DNA of 64,000 bases from Symsagittifera roscoffensis (lineage: Eukaryota > Xenacoelomorpha > Acoela > Convolutidae): NCBI RefSeq assembly GCF_963678635.1, contig NC_087062.1:79051200-79115199 (forward strand), written 5' to 3'. The first letter of the stretch is position 1. Each line of letters starts with the position of its first letter. The notes under the pieces are model-generated. The model had not been told where the DNA came from. It did no database searches and worked only from the letters and a program-made list of their open reading frames with translations. The position numbers and the translations under genes were made by a program. Positions 34,412 to 45,190 of this stretch are shown piece after piece.

Positions 34412-37400
34412 TTAGCGCCATGTTCTGTCCATTCATTTCACCAGGGTTGTGGGTGTCATCACTCAGCTTCACACATATCATCCTTTTCACGATTTTCATG
34501 TCGTCTTCTGGTACCAGATTCGTTCTGACGTTTGAGTTGCACGATAGTTCCCTTAGTGGTTTTCTTGAAACTGCTATTTTCTCGAGCTCTTCACCACCTC
34601 GTACCTCTTGTGTTTCCAGATTGTACGTCCCTGAAGATGGATCCGTCTGTAATTCCCTGTCGTGCTGTCTTATCTTCTCTTCCGCCAGTATCATGCATAG
34701 ACTGTCTTGGTCTTCGCTGCTCTCATCCGAGTCTTCATCCCATTCTTCACGCTCCCCGGACAATTTCCCTTCTCCGGTTTCGTCTTCTTCCATGAATCTG
34801 GACCACTCCCCGGACTCTTGATCTAGTCCCAGGTGTTCAACTTCTTCTCTGAATGTTACTTTCTTATCCCTGACTTTTGTCTGCTCCAGAATTTTGTCGG
34901 GGATTTTTTCAACTAGTGATCGCACAACTTCCTTGCTATCAGTGATGCTTCCTTTTGAGACGTCAGTATTGTTCACTGTTTCTTCTCTCCGAAGTATGGT
35001 TAGTTCCGGTGCCTCCTGACCTTTCCCTTGGATCACGGGCTTGTCATCTGATAGTTTCTCAAGCAACCTCATTAAGTCTTCATCTATTCGGACCGTTCCC
35101 TCCTCTACCAGGGTGAGATCATAACCTTTTGCCTTGAGTGTCTCCCTCACGATCTTGGACTTGAGCATTATTCCTATCGGAATCCCTCTATTTTTCTTCA
35201 AGATGGTCTTTTCAAGAGGCTCTTTCGGCAATTCGGGATGATCTTCTATCGGTTTGCCTGATTTGTCCAGCCATCTCGTGAGTGGAAGACTGTCGTACGT
35301 TTCTTTGTCCATAAAGGAGAAGCCGTCTTTGATCTCAGGTCTGTCCGCCTCTCTTTGTTCTTGCCTCTCGTAGAACTCCGTCTTCTTACTCAAGCTGTCA
35401 GCATTTTGATGTTTATCTCGTGTTCTGTGCTCAATTATCATGTTGTATCCATCCAAGCGAACTATCCACCTCCCAATATAGCTCTGGTCCATTGAGTACG
35501 TTTTCAGCCAGCTTAGTGCTCGGTTGTCGACTCGCAGCTTGAAGGGCTCACTGCCTAGGTATGCTCTGTATTTTTCGACAAAGGTGACCACCGCGAACAT
35601 CTCTGCTTTCGGTGCTCCGTACTTCATTTCTGTGTCACTTAGGACCTTGCTCCCGTATGCTATTGGTCTCAAGACTGTCTTCCCATTCCATTCTTGTTCT
35701 TGATGGAGAATCCCAGAAATGGCGACTACTGACGCGTCCGTGTCTAGCACGTACATCCCCTTCTCTGTCGGCATACCCAGTACTGGTGCCTCACATAGCT
35801 CTTTCTTTATTCTCTGGAATGACTCTTCTGCCGCGTTGTTCCACGTGAACTTCTTGCCCTTATGTCTCATTAGTTGTTGCATCGGGTATACCTTGTCCGC
35901 ATAGCCCTTGATGAATTCTCTATAATAGTTGGCGAAACCCAGGAAGCTCATCAGCTGGTGCTCCGTCTTCGGTGATTTCCAGGTTAGGACTGCTTCCACG
36001 GCGTCTGGATCAGGTCTAATGCCGTGCTTATCTACCATCCTTCCCAAGTATTTAATCGAGTCCTTGAGTATCTCGCACTTTGATGGTTTACACTTCAGCC
36101 CCGATCTCTTCATGCACGCGAACACCTCGTCAAGCCTCTCGATGTGGTCTTCTAGTGTTGGCGTTGCTATTACCACGTCGTCCACGTAGCACATTACCAG
36201 GTTGCCGTACTTCTTCGTCACGCCTATCAACGCATGTGCCATCAGCCGCTGAAACGTGGCTGTTGCATTGCAGAGTCCAAACGGCATCCGTTTCCATTGA
36301 AACAGACCCAACTCACAGGCGAACCCTGTCTTGTCCCTGTCTTGCTTCCTTAATGGTACTTGCCAAAAGGCCGAGCCTAAATCAAGAGTCGTAAAAAATT
36401 TCGCATCACCTAACTTCGAGAGGCTCTCATCAATTCTAGGTATGGGATAGGCATCCTTCACCGTGACGGAGTTCAGGTATCGAAAGTCACAACAAAACCT
36501 TAACTGGTCGCCTTTCTTTTTGGCCATCACTACTCCACACGCCCACGGTGACTTGGATGGTTCTATCATGTCATACTCTAGTAACGTTTCGATTTCTTTT
36601 CTACAAGCGTCCGATTTGTGTGGGGTCATGCGCCTCGCCCCTTCCCTGTGTGGCACCGCGTTTTCCTCAAGTTCTATTTCATGTTCTACAAAATTACAAC
36701 ACCCGATATCCGCCTTATGCCTTGAAAAGACCTCCTCGTTTCGCTCTAGTACGTCCTTGATAGCTTCGAGCTGTTCATCTTTCAGTTTGCCCCTTAAATG
36801 TTCAATCTCCGGCAGAACCGGTTTATCAATTTGCATTTCATCTAGTGTGGGTCTCTCTGGAAAGTTCGAACAGCTCGAAAGCCCATCGTCCGTTTCTGAC
36901 TTAAGTGATTTGATAAGACCTGAAGAATCTTTTATTCTCTGCAATCGTCTCAAGATACAAATTTTGTCCCTGTGGTTGGGACAATCAACAACTTCATTTT
37001 GTTTTGAGTTTTCAATTGTTTCATATCGAGTTTTAACCGGTAAAGCATATCCCAGCTTCCTCCCTCTCTGTATCGTGATCGGTATATCAAGGGTATTCAA
37101 CAAGACACTGACGCAGAGGCCGCTCTTCGTTATCGAAAATGATCTTCCTAAAACAGCAGCGCTTTGACTATTAGGATTTGGAACTATACACACTTGCTTG
37201 TTGTCACTTAGTTCATTATAATTTTTCATCCTCAAGCTTACGATTGCCGCTTCATTAGCTTTTAACCTCACTCTCCTACTCAAGAATACCGGTGCTTTGT
37301 TTTCATTTGCCATTATTAAATTTACCGGTTTGATTGCGTACCTCCTATCCGGGTTCCGTATCCTGAACATTGCATTATTTAGATCAATCGTTACGTCGAA

Positions 37401-40400
37401 GTTCCTGATGAAGTCTCTGCCCAAGATGAATTGGTCAGATTCATCTAGGTTTTCTACCACGATGAAGCTCATCCACAGGTTACGTTCCCCCAAATTGAGA
37501 GCTATTATCGGCGTCCTGCCCAACACCCGAAGGGCCCCTTTGTTTGCAGCTGACAGCCGTATTCTAGAGTCTATCAAGTCACCTTTGTCAAAGCCCATTT
37601 TTTCCCATGTTTCGATTGGTATGACGCTCAAGACTGCTCCCGTGTCGAGTAATCCACGTAACTGAGTCTTTTTGCCATTTATGTCTAGCACGTGCCCTGT
37701 CACGTCTGCTTCCGTCCCGATGTGCATTGCATCTTCTTCGAGCATAGCGCAGTGTCCAATCGATCTTACTTTCAATTCTTCTTTCCCTACATAGATTTGT
37801 CCAATTAGGTCTTCGTCGCATGTTATCATCGTCTTTGTGTAGATGTTGATTCCATCTATATTCAGCATGACCTCGTGTGGACCATAAGCTTCAGTGTACC
37901 TATTATCAACACGTACCGATTTGCTGCCCCCTCTCGTGAGTAGTGCCCTGAGCGCTCTAGAAGTCGTTTGTGGACTTATTCCACTCAAGTAGTCTGCATA
38001 CACGTCAATGTGCATTATCGTCTGGTCGCTCGGCTCGCTCAAGTTTCTGGTTACCTCGTGTCCGCCCACTGTGATTATCGACATTATTCTTGCTCCGATT
38101 TTCGATATCCCAAAAGGTTTACCTGTCACCATTTTCACGGTGTTACAATTCCCGGTCTTCATTGAGCCCGTTCTAGCCTCTGGTATTGAGTTCGATCCGG
38201 TTAATGCTTCGTTAAAATTCTGTCTTTCGATCTCCAACTTTAGTCGTTGCTCTATTTCTTTCGCAGCCAGATCTTGTTTCACTTTGGCAATTGCTTCCGT
38301 CGCCGCTTTCTCATAATTTATCTCTAGAGAGCTTCCGGCCGCGGACTCTAACGCACCGCTAACATGTGTAACAGCTTTCACTGTCTTCGTCGGCAATTCG
38401 GTGTTTGGTGCCCCCAAGTTCCTAGATTCAAACTCGTTTTGCCTGTTCCGCTGATTCTGCACCGCCGCTAATGCCAACTTATGTTTGGGGTGATTCTGGT
38501 CCTTGACCGCTTCCCAGAACAAGGGACAATCCATTCTGAAGTGCCCCTCCTGATTACAGAAGAAGCATCTGGCGCCTATCTTGATGATCAAGCCATTATA
38601 GTACTCGTGTTCCTCCATCTGGCTCATATCCTCCTCATCCGGTGCATAACCTAGGCTCTTCATGCCTTGTTTGTACGTTGTGCAGTCAGCCACATGATGA
38701 TCCGCTGACCCGCAGTTCGCGCATGATCTACGCTTGTCCATATCATCTCTAGGTTTGTACCATGATGACCTCTGGGGTTGGCTTCCCCCTTGCGTGTTCC
38801 TGTTTTCGGAATATGAGTACTTCTTAGGTTTCATCAGCATGTATTCTCTTGATTTCTGTCTCATTTCTTCTGGGGTGGGTGCGCTGTCCTTCGACAATGT
38901 GTAGTATGTTGCTAACATTGTCCTTAAGTCATCACTTTTCACCCCATCGATGAACTTCGAGGCAATGCTAAAGTTCCGTCTATTTGTCGACTCCTCTGGG
39001 TCACTCCTCCTTCTCAAGCTCTCGAGGTCATCTAGGAACCGATCTATTGACTCGTCGTCCCTCTGCCTTCTCTTTTCAAATCGCATCATCGCTTGGTGAC
39101 CCTTCATGCCTGACCCGAATCGATTCAGCAATATCTCGAAGATCTTGTCCGCGGTGTCGCGTTCTTCCTCCTTCTTTGCGACCACGCATTTTAATGCCGT
39201 TCCTTCCAAGTTGCTCAGTATGGCTGTACATGCTTGCCTTTCGTCACTCAAGTTGTCTTGCTCTAGATGTAATCTCATCACTTCCACCCAAGTGTCAATG
39301 CATCCATCGGAGTCGTCCTTGAATTCTTTTGGCTTCTTGAATGTCTTTCTTGATTTTCCCTCTCTCCTGTCGCTCGAGTCAGTGTTCCTCGTGGCGAAGG
39401 CCTCTAGAGTCCTGTTCATCATCTCCCAAGTGCTGGCCCATGTCATAGCATCTGGTCCTGTGTTGCTGTTAGCTGTTGAATCTCCCGGAGCAGCCGTTGT
39501 ATTCGACGTTCCATTCTTCATTATTGTTTTCGCAGTTGTTGGTGCTATGCTTATCGCATCCCTGGTTAAGGGCAACGGTGTCGATTGCCGTTTGTTCCTT
39601 TGTGGTTCTACAAAGTCAACTCTGGTGCTTTGCGTACGATCCGCTGCCGGTCTTTCTTGTGGAGTAGAACCTCTCAAGATTGCATCCAACTTCGCCTGTA
39701 TTGCACACGAACTCTCGGCTTGACTCTTGCTCATTGTGTCCATTCTCCTTTCCAGGCTCCCTAATTGGCTGTTGACATCATCATATCGGTTCTTCAACTG
39801 TTGCATGTCTGTTTTGATGTTCTTTTCTCGTTCTTCATTGGTGGCTTCTACCTTGTCTGACATCTCCTTGAGTCTCTCCTCTGTTGCCTTAGCCAGGTTA
39901 AAATAACTGTCTAGATACTCGTGCTTGTTGTATCTTATCTCCTTTTTTATCACCTCTCTGTCTTCTTCACTGTTCTTAAGTCTTTTGTCGATCTGATTTA
40001 ATTTCGCCAACAAGTCGCCCAGCTCAATGGTAGTCTCTTCATGGTCAGCCGTGAGTTTCTCTTCGGCCTTAGCCTCTGCTTTAGCTTGTTCCTCATTCTG
40101 GCCGGTTTCTGTCGTTTTCGTGCTCACTGTACCAAATGTTCGTGCTCTTTCTGCTTTCGGTTCTTCAGTCACGTTTTCTTTCGTTTTTATTCCGAACATT
40201 ATTCCCAATTTTTCCGTAAAAGATGTCCTCTTTACTTGAGAGTCTTCTTTCACCGTTTCTTCGGTGTTGCCTATTGCATCTTCCGCGTCATCTATCGGTG
40301 AGAACTCTATGGGTTTCTGGTTCGGTTCCTCTGCATTGGGCATTGGAGTTGACTCTGTCGCCATCTTCCTTGTTTCATCCACACTTTGATCTGGTGTCTC

Positions 40401-40613
40401 TAGATCAATCTCGATGGTGGGTTCTACTCGCTCCCCTTCCGTGCCCTCTTTCGCCCTGTTCTCCGCTGTACTCCTTGTGCTGACCATGTTAACTGAAAAA
40501 TTCGTCTTCGTTATCTTTGGGCCCGTTGATGTCGTTCCGCGCAGCGATGAATTATACTTCGTGTTTGATCCACTTGACCTTTTTTCGAGCACCGGTACCC
40601 TACTCCGCCTCAT
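34374..40613 (-). pseudogene. Element B: Gag-protease-RT-RNase H part of the polyprotein, frameshifted at its end
   Basis: 2,079 codons from ATG at 40,613. It contains the same order as ORF1 of A: coiled coil, retrotransposon Gag domain, two CCHC knuckles (CANCGSADHHVADC and CFFCNQEGHFRMDC), aspartic protease (LLDTGAVLSVIP), RT (MPFGLCNATATF, YVDDVV), RNase H (LDTDAS). The last residues after MALK are read out of frame. Differences from A cluster in the first 150 residues, the region around Gag and the linker after RNase H, while RT and RNase H are almost unchanged. Confidence 0.88.
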
Positions 40614-40908
40614 TATTTCTATTTACAACTGCTTCTATTTACAATTTTATTATATACACGATTCTATTCTAAGGGTAAAAAAAAATATTTTTTGTGGTAA
40701 CAAACTCTGTACAACGTGTTAAAAACCTTATCCAATTCTCTTTCTAAAACCTCCGAAAAATTTTCCTTAATTTGGTCTTAACCCTACCTATTTCGATTTG
40801 TCTTATTCTGTCTTAAAACGCACTTGTTGTAATTTGACTTCAATTTCTATACCGTCCCAAGACTATTCGTCACTATCACAGTACTCTCCGCTAGTGTCCT
40901 AAGACCCT

Positions 40909-41580
40909 TGTACCAAGACCACTGTTCCAAGACTAGTGTCCCAAGACTACTGTCCCAAGACCAGTGTCCCAAGGCTAGTGTCCCAAGACTACTGTCCCAA
41001 GGCTAGTGTCCCAAGGCTAGTGTCCCAAGACTACTGTCCCAAGGGTAGTGTCCCAAGACCAGTGTCCCAAGACTACTGTCCCAAGACTAGTGTCCCAAGG
41101 CTAGTGTCCCAAGACTACTGTCCCAAGGCTGGTATCCCAAGACTAGTGTCCCAAGGGTAGTGTCCCAAGACCAGTGTCCCAAGGCTGGTGTCCCAAGACT
41201 AGTGTCCCAAGACTAGTGTCCCAAGACCACTGTCCCAAGACTGTCCCAGGACCACTGTCCCAAGACCCTGTCCCAAGACCACTGTCCCAAGACCACTGTC
41301 CCAAGACCCTGTCCCAAGACCCTGTCCCAAGACCCTGTCCCAAGACCACTGTCCCAAGACCACTGTCCCAAGACCCTGTCCCAAGACCACTGTCCCAAGA
41401 CCCTGTCCCAAGACCCTGTCCCAAGACCACTGTCCCAAGACCACTGTCCCAAGACCCTGTCCCAAGACCACTGTCCCAAGACCACTGTCCCAAGACCCTG
41501 TCCCAAGACCACTGTCCCAAGACCCTGTCCCAAGACCACTGTCCCAAGACCCTGTCCCAAGACCACTATCCCAAGACTGC
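40909..41580. repeat. Minisatellite in the element B leader, 13-14 bp units
   Basis: About 50 copies of a unit such as AGTGTCCCAAGACT. The right-hand part switches to CCACTGTCCCAAGA (14 bp) and CCCTGTCCCAAGA (13 bp). On the sense RNA it reads as repeated UUGGGACAG. The same array stands in the same place in element A (63,745 to the right edge), so it belongs to the family rather than to this copy. Units lack stops in several frames, which produces long but meaningless open frames. Confidence 0.9.
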
Positions 41581-42440
41581 TCTGTTTTAAGACTTCTTCG
41601 GTCTTGTCCCAATACTCGTCACGGAGTGTCTTCCTCGTTGTAGGGTCTTCTTGAACCACCGTACCTTGTACCACCACTCGAGCTCTAGTAAAATTTTCCC
41701 AAAAACCCTCTCTTAAAAGCCAAATGCTGACCCCCTCTTCTTTTTGGTTGTTTCTATTTCAATGTAGGTGCGCAGGTATCTTGTGATCACCTGTTCGTAT
41801 AAAACCAAACACAAATCCTCACTAAAATGCAACAAAAATCTAAGTAAGAAAAATAATAAAAACAGAAAAATGAGCCCACCTGAAATTCAAAGGTGACCAA
41901 TGTCTACCTTTCGTCCAAAAAAAAAATGTCTGGTACCTAATTGCCACGCGCTTTCCTCCCCCCACTAGTGATCTTATGGGGTATCACAAAAGCTGTCTAT
42001 ATCCGGTCCCCCCTACCAAACCAACCAGCGTACCAGTCTTAACTCGAGTTGAATTCTGGATCTCCACCTAATATTACCAACGCGTGTTAATTTCTAATGT
42101 AACTAAGTCAACGATGTCGACTAATTAGTTACTCTAATTTCCCCCTTTTTACAATTTACAACCGCCAACCTCTAACTTAACCAGCCCCCCTTCTAACCTC
42201 CCCCCTTTCTAGCCCCCCTTCTTAAGCCTAAAAATTACTTTAAGCGCCGGGTGCTAAACCTCTCAAGAGAAAACCGTAGACCTGTTTCCAGGCCTGCTCA
42301 AGTAAAAACGTTCCTCAAAACTGGGGGATTTCGCTTATCCAATTTTACACTTATCTCCTATAATGTAATGTGGATTCTAACGATACCCGTTCTGCCCAAC
42401 TTGAGAACTCGAGAATTGCCAAATCCTTCTTGGCTGCTTT

Positions 42441-42700
42441 CCCACTCGACTGGTCACCTGTTCCAGTCCAGTCTCCTATTGGTTCAGCCAAGTGTCCCTG
42501 AACCACTCTCCCACTCGGCTGGTCACCTCTTCCAGTCAAGTCTCCTATTGGTTCAGCTCAGTGTCCCTGAACCACTTTCCCACTCGGCTGGTCACCTCTT
42601 CCAGTCAAGTCTCCTATTGGTTCAGCTCAAGTGTCCCTGAACCACTTTCCCACTCGGCTGGTCACCTCTTCCAGTCAAGTCTCCTATTGGTCCAGCTAAG
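42441..42700. repeat. Tandem repeat of 69-70 bp in the element B leader
   Basis: Units start with CCCACTCG at 42,441, 42,510, 42,579 and 42,649, about 3.7 copies. They contain GGTCACCTCTTCCAGTCAAG and TCTCCTATTGGTTCAGCT. The first copy is the most diverged. Contiguous without spacers, so not a CRISPR. Confidence 0.85.
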
Positions 42701-43162
42701 TTCCAAGCTATCTGAAAACCCTTGACAACGCCCCACTTTGGGCACTTTATTCAGTTTACTGGTTTAAATTGCTAGGTTGATCGAAACGATCGAACTTGTA
42801 AAACAGTATGGGTATACTATTTAATTAATATAAAGGTTTGATCCAACTAATCTGGTGTCAAAGTCACTGTCTTTTTTCGTTTTATGGTTTTTGTTCCTTT
42901 TTCTATTCTTTTTTGGTTTTTGTTTTGCTTTTTGTCTTTTTGCTCGTGTTTTTGTCCCCCTAGTTGCCCCCCTATACTCGGTTAGCTAAGCCTCGTTCGG
43001 AGAGCGCACCAGGAAATTTTCTCGAGTTTTCTTAAAAAGCTATCACGGTACAACCGGAAGGTTTGCACGTTCCTGTCGAACCGTACCGCCGGTACTCTAG
43101 AATGGGCATTCAGCCCGAAGCTGTCTCAAGTGGGTTCGACTCCGTAGTCTTGATGTCGTAAA

Positions 43163-43177
43163 CACCCAGGAGCGCCA
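43163..43177 (-). promoter_or_regulatory. Candidate primer-binding site of element B
   Basis: About 11 nt after the LTR end on the sense strand stands TGGCGCTCCTGGGTG, which would pair with a tRNA ending CACCCAGGAGCGCCA. I could not name that tRNA, and the usual offset from the LTR is smaller. Confidence 0.35.
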
Positions 43178-43188
43178 TAAAAACACTA

Positions 43189-44069
43189 TGTAACATTCGT
43201 CTACTGCAGTCACACATGAGGCTTAAGAAAAATAGGCCCTATAACCACTGGCTCAAGGGTCAGGGACACTATCTCTTGTGTTTTCCCACCTCAAGAACGG
43301 TCGGAGCCAGTTCGGTTCGCTTGTGACATGAGACTACGACCCGTTACAGCTTAAAGGCTACTACTAAAATATCCCCCCACTCTAGAATTAGAAACGTCCC
43401 CATACTTAGGTCTCTAGATACCCAAAATACATGAACGCCGTTAAAAACCGGGTTGGAACAATCCGTTAGGTTACTTTTTATTAGACAGTGTGACTTTGAT
43501 CCATTTCAGATGGATCAACCTAAAACTCGCCTTACCTCAACATAACAATCATAAAACACACTCTAGAATTTAAATTCGTACTCACATATCAGCGCTCTCA
43601 AGAGTTGGGAAAATAATCCAGTCAGTAACTAACTCAAGAAATAAATAACTAAGAGAAGTTTAATGTTTTATAGTTTGGACAGCAAGGATAAGTTCATGCT
43701 CTAGAATTTGAGTTCTCTTGGACCGTTGGGACACTCCAGTTGTCCGCCTTTCCGCTGAAGGTTCACTCTGGTCCAACTTTAGTAATCGCTCTCTCGGGGA
43801 TACTCTGTCTTCTATTTCAAGTAGGACAGCTCTACTCTCGTTCACTATGATGGAAATTGCGAATAGCAATTTCCCACTCGTTTTTAATTGACAACTTCCC
43901 CGCAATTGTTCTAAAATTGCTCTGATTTCTTTTTCTGATTTTCAGTTATCGCGAGAAAATCGTGCATGACATGTTCCTTTCGAAATTTTGAAAAATTAAA
44001 TTTCACTTCAAAATCAAGTATTTTCTGCTCTTCTCAAGGTCAAACTTCCAAATATGACCGACTGGCACA
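43189..44069 (-). repeat. Element B 5' LTR (881 bp)
   Basis: Same length and, as far as I could see, same sequence as 28,163-29,043 at a constant offset of 15,026. TATAAA at 43,672-43,667, AATAAA near 43,477-43,482, donor-like GAG|GTAAGG with the last exon base at 43,536. This would be the active promoter of B. Confidence 0.88.
43535..43536 (-). promoter_or_regulatory. Candidate splice donor in the LTR transcript
   Basis: GTTGAG|GTAAGGCGAG, close to the animal donor consensus, about 130 nt downstream of the TATA box and so inside the 5' end of the genomic RNA. The same string is retained in the diverged A LTR (near 44,190). It pairs logically with the acceptor at 54,303 to make spliced RNA for ORF2-ORF5. 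Confidence 0.45.
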
Positions 44070-44761
44070 TCTCTAGATACCCAAAATACATGAACGCCGT
44101 TAAAAACCGGGTTGGAACAATCTGTTAAGTTACTTTTTATTAGACAGTGGAACTTTGATCCATTTCAGATGGATCAACCTAAAACTCGCCTTACCTCAAC
44201 CTCAACATAACAATTATAAAACACACTCTAGAAATTTAAATTAAGTACTCACATCGTAGCACGCTCAAGAAAGGGAAGTACTTCAGTCGGTAATCAACTC
44301 GAGAATTAAATAATGTAACTAAATGAGTTTTAATGTTTATCAGTTTCAATGACAAGGACAAGTTTTAACTCTAGGATATAGTTTCTCGTGAACCATTGGG
44401 ACACTCAAGCTGTCCACCTTTCCACCGAAGGTTCACTCTAGTCCAGTTCAAATAATAATCCAATCGAGTAATGACAATCCAGTTCTCGGGAATACGCTTG
44501 TCTCTGTTTCAGATGGGACAGCTCTACTCTTGTACTATTGTGACAGAAATTGCGAATAGCAATTTCCCACCGTTTTATTTAGCAACTTTCCCGCGATTGT
44601 TACTCGATTGTTCTGACTTCTCTTTTTTGATTTTCAGTTATCGCGAGAAAATCGTGCATGACAGGTTCCATTCGAAATTTTGAAAAATAAAACTTCACTC
44701 CAAAATCAAGTGTTTTTTGCTTCTCTCAAGGTCAAACTTCCGAATATGACCGACTGGCACA
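44070..44761 (-). repeat. Element A 3' LTR, inner (5') fragment
   Basis: Begins TCTCTAGATACCC immediately after element B and ends ...CGACTGGCACA, that is, LTR start TGTGCC on the sense strand. It is clearly more diverged from the B LTRs than the outer fragment is, as expected for U3, with small indels (an extra CCTCAA) and a changed TATA box. It is preceded by CTGGGAGTA, the candidate polypurine tract. Confidence 0.85.
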
Positions 44762-45190
44762 TACTCCCAGGACTCGAGATCGATGTCCTCATCGCGTGCT
44801 GTCTTCTGCCAGTGAGTCCCAGAAAACCGAGTGTTACTCAAGATACAGTGCCAGTGGTCATTTACAGAAGTTTGCAGCAGACTTAAGCTTATCTACACCC
44901 CAAAATTCACAGCCATGTAAAATTTTCACACTATCGCTAAACAGCAATCAAAATCTGCACACACCTGCACCCTTGAATTCTTGCTTTCCAAGCCAATCAT
45001 TGAAAATTTCTTTTGTCCTATTCAATCAGGAAATTGTCTTGCAGCATTTTGATTTATATAATAAATATAGTATATTAATAACAATATTTGCTTTGTTAAA
45101 ACTTCTTTTTCGTGAATCCAAGTTTCACCCGGATCCACGCTCAAGCCCCCCTTTCCCTCTCAAGACTCAAGATCCATTCGAGCCACCTGC
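44762..45190 (-). other. Element A interval between ORF5 and 3' LTR
   Basis: About 430 bp, matching B at 29,044-29,473. No coding frame; it ends at the candidate polypurine tract. Confidence 0.7.

Larger units (their letters stand above)
40614..43188 (-). other. Element B 5' leader between LTR and gag (about 2.6 kb)
   Basis: Unusually long untranslated leader. From the LTR: candidate primer-binding site, a pyrimidine-rich plus strand (42,865-42,970, so A/G-rich in the RNA), a 69-70 bp tandem repeat (42,441-42,700), unique sequence, the 13-14 bp minisatellite (40,909-41,580), then about 300 bp to the gag ATG. No credible coding frame beyond those generated by the repeats. Confidence 0.75.
28163..44069 (-). 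mobile_element. Element B: recent, internally deleted derivative nested in the LTR of A
   Basis: Bounded by two 881-bp LTRs (28,163-29,043 and 43,189-44,069) starting TGTGCC and ending GTTACA on the sense strand. I noticed no difference between them. The insertion point lies within the A LTR: the intact LTR reads ACTTAGGTCTCTAGATAC, the left flank ends TAGGTCT and the right flank begins TCTCTAGATA, leaving only TCT duplicated where 4-6 bp is usual. Compared with A, about 7.06 kb (A positions about 47,415-54,472) is missing, the polyprotein is frameshifted and the ORF5 remnant has a stop. B is therefore a non-autonomous, very young copy. Confidence 0.88.

Noticed and set aside
41143-41677. Long minus-strand open frames in the minisatellite (repeats of LGQWSWD-type residues) and a plus-strand frame at 40,936-41,160
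   Set aside because: They arise from tandem units that lack stops in several frames; no start context or conservation, and unit lengths of 13 and 14 bp would shift frame between copies.
42441-42700. Possible CRISPR array
   Set aside because: Units are contiguous with no unique spacers, and the setting is an animal LTR retrotransposon.
27938-44761. Tandem duplication by LTR recombination instead of nesting
   Set aside because: The outer LTR fragment and the inner fragment meet at the same LTR position and each abuts a complete B LTR end, which fits insertion into the A LTR and not recombination between LTRs.
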